18,872 nt of DNA. It comes from Desulfamplus sp. GTDB taxonomy: Bacteria > Desulfobacterota > Desulfobacteria > Desulfobacterales > Desulfobacteraceae. Below are positions 13,339-18,872 of the stretch, piece after piece; position 1 is the stretch's first letter; each line of letters begins with the position of its first letter. Both the position numbers and the translations under genes were made by a program. The notes beneath the pieces were generated by a model. That model had not been told where the DNA came from and did no database searches. It saw only the letters and a list, made by a program, of their open reading frames with translations. The DNA lies in the NCBI GenBank assembly GCA_015233755.1, contig JADFXA010000014.1, forward strand, positions 1 to 18,872. Direction: 5' to 3'.

Positions 13339-16149
13339 TTATACATCTTCTTCAAAATTGAGATTTAACTGCTTTGCTGCTTCTTTTACAGATTTATATT
13401 GCTGCTTTGATTCATCTATCGGGCTGCTTTCAGTTGATTTTATTTTGAATTTTACTTCAATATCAATCTTATTGCCGCTCATTGCAAATGGTGCAATAAA
13501 ATAGTTAAACAGTTCTGTATAATGTTCTAAAGGAACTCTGCCTGAAACAGTTAACGATTTTAATTTTTTTATTGCGTCATCTATATTGGGGTTTACATGG
13601 TCTCTATTTACTGAGGTATTTTCTCGTTCTGCAACAAAATTTTCAACCGTTTCTTCGGAAATATCTTTACTCCCCTTTTTATTATCATAATTAGCTCTAT
13701 CTATATTTGATAGTAAAGGTTGGGGTTTAAGGCTTTTATCTACTAACCAATATGTTGTATCGTTTATATCAAAAAATGGGACATTTTCCTTAAAAAAGAA
13801 TTTTGTAAAATTTCCGTTTTCTCCAGCAGCAATACAATATTCACCATTATAACAATATTTTAAAATACTCTTAGCAACAGCTTCTTGACCTGTAACCATA
13901 GGCTTATCGTCAAAACGGAGAAAAGCATCATAAATATCTTTTGCCTTAATGCTGTAATCTTTTGTTGGTAAAAGGTTGCTGCTTCTCAACTTATTCAATC
14001 CAATTGAATCTAAAAGCCACTCTTCTTCTTTTAATGTTGAAATAAGATCACTATTTATATAATTTTGAAAATTATCTTTAGACTGCTTAACTATTAATGA
14101 CTCAATTCCATTTTTAACTGAATATTTTACCAAAACAGAGTAAGCTAAAACCAATGATTGCTCACAATCTTTACCAGCATCATCTATTCTTCTGTTTATA
14201 TCTGCTTTTTGCTCTTTAGTTAATTGAGATGAATAGTCTTGATTGATCTTATTACATGCTAAATAATTTCTAATATTATCCTGCAACTTGCTAAAGCCTA
14301 TCTCAGAACAGACTAAAAAAATAATAGTGTTGCGATATATTCGATCGTTATTCCCTTTTTTAGTGGCTATCTTTTCAACTACACGTTTAGAAGATGCACT
14401 AAGTTCATTTGAATTGGCAAGATATTTAGGACTTAGAATAACTAAGGTGGGTTTTATCTGCTCTGGTATATCTTCTGAAGGATCAACTAAAACATTAAAA
14501 AACTGGGCAGCTTTTGTCTTTTCTTTAACCTTTTTTATAATTTCAGCCATAATATCAGGCTTACTTATATCTCCCTTTGCCTGATTTATAAGGATATTTA
14601 TATTTGGCGTAGTATCAAACCAATATCTTTTTTGCGATCCAGTTGTGCTAAAATAGAGGTAGTGGGCATTTGCTTCCATACGATCAATAGCATTGTTTAT
14701 ATCATTATGGTTAAAACCTTCTGGTGTTATCATACACAACTTAATTTCATCAATGCTGACCCCTTTATTCTGTCCCTTAGAACCAAAAGTCCCTAATAGT
14801 ATTGTAGAGGCAATACCCTGCGTTATATTATTATTTCCTAACTGTTTAATCTCATTATCTATTCTAAAAGCATTTGATGAAGAACCTGAAACATCTGCAT
14901 TAATAACAGAATCCCAGCTTGCACCATTAAGCATTGTAATCTGGCTTGTTATGGCTTCCACGTTTGAAAGAACAACATTAGATGTATGAATAAGAAATTG
15001 GCTGCCTGTCAGCGAGTTCTGCCTTTTCCAAAGGTCAGAGACAATAGCTGCCAAAATTCTTAAAACACCTCTTGTCCGCTGAAAATATGGATTGCTTGCC
15101 CAGCGTAATCTAAACATATCAATCAATTCTGGGTGGAATGGATAAGATTTTTTTAGTTTTTCAAAATATTCTGATTGCAGGGCATACTTAGGAATTTCAG
15201 TAAACATTGATTGATAAAATGCAGAGTAAGCGGATATAACCTCTTTAATCTCCTCCAAATTACCTAAATCTTCAAACAACCTTCTTCTGATTACCTCAAA
15301 TATCTCATCATCTTCAACAGGCTTTAGATTTGAACCAACTCTTGTAATTCGATGCTCTAATGCTGCTAAAATCTGTGATGATATTGGAGATGATGCAACT
15401 TCTTGAGCACTTGCAGGAAGTGTTGCTATCATAACACATTGATCAGTTCCTGAAACAGCTTCTGTCAGCTCCTGCATAAAACTTATTGTCTGATCGCTTA
15501 AATTGCTTGCTCCAACTTTAACTGCTGAAGCACTTACGCAATAATCTGCCAACTCATCAATAAGTATTAATGCTGGCTTGCATTGCTCTAATATTTTTTT
15601 GAACAGACCTTTAGGTGCAATCTGGCGTTCATCATTTACCTGAATAATCTGATATGCCTCTTTACCGCCTAACTGATATGCTAATTCTCCCCATAATGTT
15701 TTAATGGCAAATCCATCTACCTGCCTGCCTTGAGCAGGGTCATTGGTTTTGTTGGTAAAAACTGCAATGTTTGCAGATTCAAAAGTTGGTTCACCTGCAA
15801 CTGACAATAACTCTTTTGTATATTCACTTGAACCTGCTTTTTTACCCCATTTTGCCAAATGAAAAAGAGAGATAAGAGTATGAGTTTTTCCGCCGCCAAA
15901 ACCTGTTTGAAGCGATATAACACGGTTGTCAGAATCTTGTTTTCCACTAAGCCCTTGAACAACTCTTTTAGCTATGTTTTTTATTCCAGCAGTAAAACAG
16001 GTTTTTTTGAAAAATATCTCAGGATCAGTATAGATTTCTCTACCCCTTCCTTGTGCCACCTCTGCTAAATCAGCCGCAAAAATAGACTCATCTAAATGAC
16101 CATCTTGAATATCTTTGTGTGGCTTGACAATTTTAAACCAAGGTTTCAT
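13339..16149 (-). CDS. DUF499 P-loop ATPase (putative anti-phage cluster component)
   Basis: This is a 936-residue cytoplasmic protein. The N-terminal ~370 residues contain a P-loop ATPase of the DUF499 family: Walker A GFGGGKTHT with K88/T89, Walker B LILIDELADY with D198/E199, and a sensor-like segment CVMIATLPAS about 40 residues later. The opening (MKPWFKIVKPHKDIQDG, LAEVAQGRG) is also typical of the family. The remainder is large and mostly helical, with no separate recognisable nuclease or methylase motif. DUF499 ATPases of this size usually sit beside a DUF1156 DNA methyltransferase and often a helicase in anti-phage clusters, and the methylase is indeed present upstream here. The ATPase probably powers recognition, restriction or remodelling of foreign DNA; this is inference. 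It is preceded at 39 bases by the Uma2 gene on the same strand, with GGAG 12 bases before the ATG. Confidence 0.85.
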   Translation of the reverse strand: MKPWFKIVKPHKDIQDGHLDESIFAADLAEVAQGRGREIYTDPEIFFKKTCFTAGIKNIAKRVVQGLSGKQDSDNRVISLQTGFGGGKTHTLISLFHLAKWGKKAGSSEYTKELLSVAGEPTFESANIAVFTNKTNDPAQGRQVDGFAIKTLWGELAYQLGGKEAYQIIQVNDERQIAPKGLFKKILEQCKPALILIDELADYCVSASAVKVGASNLSDQTISFMQELTEAVSGTDQCVMIATLPASAQEVASSPISSQILAALEHRITRVGSNLKPVEDDEIFEVIRRRLFEDLGNLEEIKEVISAYSAFYQSMFTEIPKYALQSEYFEKLKKSYPFHPELIDMFRLRWASNPYFQRTRGVLRILAAIVSDLWKRQNSLTGSQFLIHTSNVVLSNVEAITSQITMLNGASWDSVINADVSGSSSNAFRIDNEIKQLGNNNITQGIASTILLGTFGSKGQNKGVSIDEIKLCMITPEGFNHNDINNAIDRMEANAHYLYFSTTGSQKRYWFDTTPNINILINQAKGDISKPDIMAEIIKKVKEKTKAAQFFNVLVDPSEDIPEQIKPTLVILSPKYLANSNELSASSKRVVEKIATKKGNNDRIYRNTIIFLVCSEIGFSKLQDNIRNYLACNKINQDYSSQLTKEQKADINRRIDDAGKDCEQSLVLAYSVLVKYSVKNGIESLIVKQSKDNFQNYINSDLISTLKEEEWLLDSIGLNKLRSSNLLPTKDYSIKAKDIYDAFLRFDDKPMVTGQEAVAKSILKYCYNGEYCIAAGENGNFTKFFFKENVPFFDINDTTYWLVDKSLKPQPLLSNIDRANYDNKKGSKDISEETVENFVAERENTSVNRDHVNPNIDDAIKKLKSLTVSGRVPLEHYTELFNYFIAPFAMSGNKIDIEVKFKIKSTESSPIDESKQQYKSVKEAAKQLNLNFEEDV

Positions 16150-16188
16150 GGGTTGTTTTTTCTCCTATATTCAAATTTTTAACTGTTT

Positions 16189-16809
16189 TCAGCTCCACAA
16201 CTCTGCCAAATCAACCACCAAGCCCTCAACAACACAGCTTATTAAAATATCGCTTTTTATTAAATAATCTGGTTTTCCATACTTTATCCCATCAAGCCGA
16301 TAAACCATTATATATTCTGCATCTGGATTGATAATCCAATACTCTTTAACACCATGTTTTTCATAAATTTTAAGTTTTTCAGTTTCATCTTTGTAAGCAG
16401 TTGATTTTGAAAGAATCTCAACTGCTATATCAGGAGAACCAAAACAGCCCCGCTCTTTTAGTTTTTTATCATCGCAGACAACAACAAGATCAGGCTGAAC
16501 AACTGTCTGAATATCTTTATATTCCAAAATATCTTTATCTTCAGCTGTCTTATTTTCTAATAGATGCAGCCGTTTCTTTTCTTCAATAAGCATAACATCA
16601 AAAGGGGCTGTAAATGCTCTGCATCTGCTTTTTTTTAAGCATTGGTAAAAAATACCAGCCAATCTAAAAGATATATCCTGATGCTTTATGCTTGGTGCTG
16701 GAGACATATCGTAAATAACGCCTTCTATGATCTCAAAGCGTTCATCTTCAGACCATGCAAGGTAATCTGCATAACTAAATTTCTCTAATAAAGTTTTGTG
16801 TGCAAGCAT
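16189..16809 (-). CDS. Uma2 (DUF820) family PD-(D/E)XK nuclease-like protein
   Basis: This 206-residue protein has the standard Uma2 layout: the N-terminal YADYLAWSEDERFEIIEGVIYDMSPAPS, a central core with PDLVVV (D107), GSPDIAVEILSKST (E131, K135), then GVKEYWIINPDAEYIMVYR. The core carries the PD-(D/E)XK nuclease fold. Uma2 proteins are abundant in cyanobacteria and large-genome environmental bacteria, and their biological role is not settled. The acidic and lysine positions expected for metal-dependent cleavage are in place. AGGAG lies 11 bases before the ATG. It sits 39 bases downstream of the PIN gene and 39 bases upstream of the DUF499 ATPase, so it is likely in the same transcript and may provide the nuclease of the cluster. 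It could equally be an unrelated passenger. Confidence 0.88.
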   Translation of the reverse strand: MLAHKTLLEKFSYADYLAWSEDERFEIIEGVIYDMSPAPSIKHQDISFRLAGIFYQCLKKSRCRAFTAPFDVMLIEEKKRLHLLENKTAEDKDILEYKDIQTVVQPDLVVVCDDKKLKERGCFGSPDIAVEILSKSTAYKDETEKLKIYEKHGVKEYWIINPDAEYIMVYRLDGIKYGKPDYLIKSDILISCVVEGLVVDLAELWS

Positions 16810-16848
16810 GATTTTTATATCTCCTGATTCTACCCACCCCTATTACGA

Positions 16849-17259
16849 TTAATATTCTGGCTCAAAAAATAAAGTAAAGCCATGTTCTTTTAGATAATTC
16901 TTCAATTTTTTATCTCCTGTCCAGAAAACAGCATTTAATTGCAGCGATAATGCTATAAAAGGAATATCATTCTCGTCAATGTTACGACAAAATTCAAATG
17001 CCTGCGATTTACATTCCAAAGAGACAATATTCTCAGCAACAAACTCTATTTTCCCAAGTATGCGATAGAATAGTTCATAAATCTCAGATTCTAACAAGGA
17101 GGAACATCTCATGATTTTTTCTTTTTTCTCAAAAATCTCACCAATGATGTAATTGGGGGCATAAAAAACGTGTCCAAACTCGAAAAAAATATCACGCATT
17201 CCAGCATTTTTTCCCAACAATAAAGAGAAAATCATGCTGGTATCAATCACAATTCGCAT
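16849..17259 (-). CDS. PIN-domain ribonuclease, putative toxin
   Basis: This 136-residue PIN-domain protein is likely an RNA-cleaving toxin of the VapC kind. Acidic active-site residues are present in order: D6 (MRIVIDTS), E41 (YIIGEIF), D98 (NDIPFIAL) and D116 (WTGDKKL). The start is placed at ATG 17259, because AGGGG lies six bases before it; a TTG two codons upstream is less likely. The gene begins 17 bases before the stop of the 91-residue protein upstream, the coupled order typical of antitoxin-toxin pairs. It lies between the DUF1156 methylase and the DUF499 ATPase genes on the same strand. Confidence 0.85.
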   Translation of the reverse strand: MRIVIDTSMIFSLLLGKNAGMRDIFFEFGHVFYAPNYIIGEIFEKKEKIMRCSSLLESEIYELFYRILGKIEFVAENIVSLECKSQAFEFCRNIDENDIPFIALSLQLNAVFWTGDKKLKNYLKEHGFTLFFEPEY

Positions 17260-17518
17260 TAACAACCCCTCTTAAATAATGCTCTCGATTTTTTTGCCAC
17301 CAGTTATTCTTAATTTCTATACCGATTTCTGTAATTTCATCACTAAAATCTGCTTTTTTAACCAACTCTTCAACACGCAGTCGTTCAATCATCTTGTTTA
17401 AAGATTTAATATTTATAAAGGAGAGGTCAACCTTTATTATTGCCTGATTTCCAACACACTCTATGCTGAAATCTCTCATATTCACATTTTCTTTTTTATT
17501 TGCTGAAGCACTATTCAT
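17243..17518 (-). CDS. Putative antitoxin partner of the PIN protein (91 aa)
   Basis: This 91-residue soluble protein has a small N-terminal beta-type region (FSIECVGNQAIIKVDLSFI, about 17-36) followed by charged helices (IERLRVEELVKKADF) and a terminal segment with NNWWQKNREHYL. This pattern fits, from memory, small proteins encoded immediately upstream of PIN toxins. The role is inferred from position: it overlaps the PIN start by 17 bases. The start chosen is ATG 17518, with GGGG eight bases before it. The longer open frame back to 17641 would overlap the preceding small gene by about 95 bases and has an unlikely hydrophobic, non-homologous-looking N-terminus. No clear AbrB, RHH or Phd motif is visible, so the antitoxin type is open. 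Confidence 0.68.
   Translation of the reverse strand: MNSASANKKENVNMRDFSIECVGNQAIIKVDLSFINIKSLNKMIERLRVEELVKKADFSDEITEIGIEIKNNWWQKNREHYLRGVVNANCD
17266..17270 (-). promoter_or_regulatory. Ribosome-binding site deciding the PIN gene start
   Basis: AGGGG on the minus strand lies six bases before ATG 17259 and within the coding sequence of the upstream gene. It favours this ATG over the TTG at 17265. Confidence 0.6.
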
Positions 17519-17546
17519 TTTTTTAACCCCATTATAATTGTTCCCA

Positions 17547-17747
17547 TTAATCCTGAGTAGAAGAATATTTTTTGGCAGCATCAAAAATATCATCAAGATT
17601 TTTATCTTTCCATAAATCCTGCTGCCACTCTGTGTAATCAAATGGTTCTCTGATAATCAGGCTTATAAATTTTTCAACCTCAACGATATCAAGCCTTTCC
17701 CGCAGTGCTTTCATGCCTTCAAAGCGTATTAATGTATCTGTTCTCAT
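17547..17747 (-). CDS. Small conserved-looking protein (66 aa), possible antitoxin-like
   Basis: This 66-residue charged protein begins MRTDTLIRFEGMKALRER and continues VEKFISLIIREPFDYTEWQ. This pattern recurs, from memory, in many short uncharacterised bacterial proteins near toxin-antitoxin genes. It is predicted to be helical, without cysteines or membrane segments. AAAGGA lies about 12 bases before the ATG. It starts 19 bases after the methylase stop and ends 28 bases before the 91-residue antitoxin-like gene, so it is the first member of the three-gene small set. It might be a second antitoxin, the remnant of another module, or a regulatory subunit. Function not assigned. Confidence 0.65.
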   Translation of the reverse strand: MRTDTLIRFEGMKALRERLDIVEVEKFISLIIREPFDYTEWQQDLWKDKNLDDIFDAAKKYSSTQD

Positions 17748-17766
17748 TTTTCGTATATTCCTTTAC

Positions 17767-18872
17767 TCAAAACATCTCAGACTGTTCTAATTTAACAACA
17801 CTCTCTTTACTCTCTCTTATCAAGCTCTCTTTATTATTAATTAATCCTGATGCCTGTTTATGGTCATCGCAGCCATTTGGCAGAACTTCACAAAGAGAGG
17901 TTAGCACACGCCAGAAATTGCTCTCTGGATCAGAGCCAGCTTGTTTTATGTATCCAATCAACTTTGCCCTGTTTGTCCCTTTATAAAGAGCCATTGCTAA
18001 ATGAGCTTTATCAATCAAAAAGCTATCTTCTTTTTCGCCTAATTTCTTATTAGCAGCCACTCTATCTTCAAATGTGCCGAGTGTCTGTTTATTGCCGTTT
18101 TTAATGAAAATATTTGATTTGAACAACTCAGCCACATTTATATTAAGCCCAACCCTGCTGAACTTTGCAGCGTCATCAAAATCTGTTTCTGTAAAACTAT
18201 AAAGTTGCAGCCAGCCAATATAAAACTTAGTCAAATCATCTCCATCAAAGCCTTTTAGCAAGGCATTAAAAGCACTCTCTTTAGCCATATCGAGCAATTC
18301 AGCAACATCTACAACGCTTCCATCTGCTTTTTCCACACTCTCATATTTTCCAAATTCACTGACTGCCTGACCAAAACAGGCGGTCAATAAATCAGCACCT
18401 CTAAAACCCAAACGATAAAGCTCGTCAACTTGGTTGTTTATTGTATTTTGAATTGCTCTTTTAACATCTTTATAATCTCCAATTCCCTCTCTTTGTGCTG
18501 GTTTGCAAGCTACGGTTACTGAAGATGCCAAAACTGCTCCTGCCAAACCTAAACTTCTATTTGCCATTTCAGTATCAACAGCCCAGCTTCCTGTAATATT
18601 CATTCTTGCACCAAGAATAGAGTTGCAAAGAGTTGTCCACGCTTCAGTGCTTTGATGGGCAAACATAATGCTGACAATATCAGAGGTTTGGTATTCTATG
18701 GCATCAAAAATCTGTAAAAGTTTATTTTCAAAATGTGCTTTTGCTATCCCTTTGCTGTTATCGTGGTGGTGTTTTAATGCTGTGCATTCTTCGCTTTTAG
18801 GTGTTTGGGGAGTTGCAAAATTTAATGGATAAATATCTAATAAAGTTCGTTTAAGCCAAACATAAAAAAAAT
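17767..18872 (-). CDS. DUF1156-type DNA methyltransferase, C-terminal part (runs off window)
   Basis: The frame is open from the window edge to the stop at 17767, giving 367 visible residues; the 5' end is missing. An internal ATG at 18666 is not the true start, because the 68 residues before it continue the family pattern without a break. Visible motifs match DUF1156 adenine-type DNA methylases: FFYVWLKRTL (1-10), which normally follows the catalytic DPPY loop, TPKSEE (23-28), FAHQSTEAW (70-78), ITGSWAVDTEM (92-102), and LASSVTVACKP shortly after. The catalytic DPPY and cofactor motifs lie beyond 18872. Such enzymes, usually ~900-1000 residues, are thought to mark host DNA so that a partner ATPase/helicase complex acts only on foreign DNA. 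The partner DUF499 ATPase is encoded downstream on the same strand. Identity is confident, the modified base less so. Confidence 0.85.
   Translation of the reverse strand, partial: FFYVWLKRTLLDIYPLNFATPQTPKSEECTALKHHHDNSKGIAKAHFENKLLQIFDAIEYQTSDIVSIMFAHQSTEAWTTLCNSILGARMNITGSWAVDTEMANRSLGLAGAVLASSVTVACKPAQREGIGDYKDVKRAIQNTINNQVDELYRLGFRGADLLTACFGQAVSEFGKYESVEKADGSVVDVAELLDMAKESAFNALLKGFDGDDLTKFYIGWLQLYSFTETDFDDAAKFSRVGLNINVAELFKSNIFIKNGNKQTLGTFEDRVAANKKLGEKEDSFLIDKAHLAMALYKGTNRAKLIGYIKQAGSDPESNFWRVLTSLCEVLPNGCDDHKQASGLINNKESLIRESKESVVKLEQSEMF

Noticed and set aside
14288..14989. Two 98-residue plus-strand open frames
   Set aside because: Both are antisense to the DUF499 ATPase gene, without ribosome-binding sites or recognisable domains.
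17519..17641. Longer N-terminus for the 91-residue antitoxin candidate
   Set aside because: It would overlap the 66-residue gene by about 95 bases and adds an implausible hydrophobic stretch; ATG 17518 has its own GGGG ribosome-binding sequence.
17705..18053. Two plus-strand open frames (93 and 67 residues)
   Set aside because: They are antisense to the methylase C-terminus, overlap each other and show no domain or ribosome-binding site.
18664..18666. ATG at 18666 as the methylase start
   Set aside because: The frame stays open upstream to the window edge and the 68 extra residues (FFYVWLKR, TPKSEE) match the DUF1156 pattern, so this is an internal methionine.
1..18872. CRISPR arrays, tRNA or rRNA genes, insertion sequences, attachment sites
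   Set aside because: No regularly spaced repeats, cloverleaf-like sequence, transposase or integrase, or terminal inverted repeats were seen on reading both strands by eye; a tRNA or repeat scan would be needed for certainty.

Overview
The window is AT-rich DNA from a Gram-negative bacterium. The best guess is a Desulfobacterota (deltaproteobacterial) lineage, possibly near the multicellular magnetotactic or other sulfate-reducing Desulfobacterales. This is inferred from the gene mix: an NtrC-type sigma-54 activator, a DUF374 acyltransferase, a small 2[4Fe-4S] ferredoxin, a CHASE2 adenylate cyclase, a YkgJ-type cysteine-cluster protein, and a secreted protein ending in an NPASCGI-type module. 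No rRNA, tRNA, CRISPR array or insertion sequence was seen. No gene-free stretch exceeds about 240 bases.

Left part (1-5200). A truncated HAMP-domain protein runs directly into an NtrC-family response regulator, and the two appear to be joined out of frame across a short A-run. A small DUF486/DMT membrane protein follows on the plus strand. Convergent to it on the minus strand are a DUF374 lysophospholipid acyltransferase-like protein, a TrmJ-type tRNA methyltransferase with a C9-A9 homopolymer in its linker, a ferredoxin with a terminator-like hairpin behind it, and an unrecognised ~310-residue protein.

Centre (5260-11374), minus strand. An 852-residue fusion joins cysteine synthase to a cysteinyl-tRNA-synthetase-like domain. 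The second half keeps the zinc ligands but has lost recognisable HIGH and KMSKS motifs. Next come a CHASE2/adenylate cyclase, with a perfect 19-bp hairpin inside its coding sequence, and a secreted class-I amidotransferase-fold (BPL_N-like) protein.

Right part (11555-18872), minus strand. All genes point the same way with small gaps. In transcription order: the C-terminal 367 residues of a DUF1156-type DNA methyltransferase (cut by the window edge), a 66-residue small protein, a 91-residue putative antitoxin overlapping a PIN-domain nuclease, a Uma2 (DUF820) PD-(D/E)XK protein, a DUF499 P-loop ATPase, a YkgJ-type protein, and an overlapping short-chain dehydrogenase that lacks the catalytic lysine. 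The DUF1156-DUF499 pair is the hallmark of a methylase-ATPase(-helicase) anti-phage cluster. Here a toxin-antitoxin-like set and a Uma2 nuclease sit between its two core genes. This is the strongest candidate for an accessory defence system; the upstream part, including the methylase catalytic motif and any helicase, lies beyond 18872.
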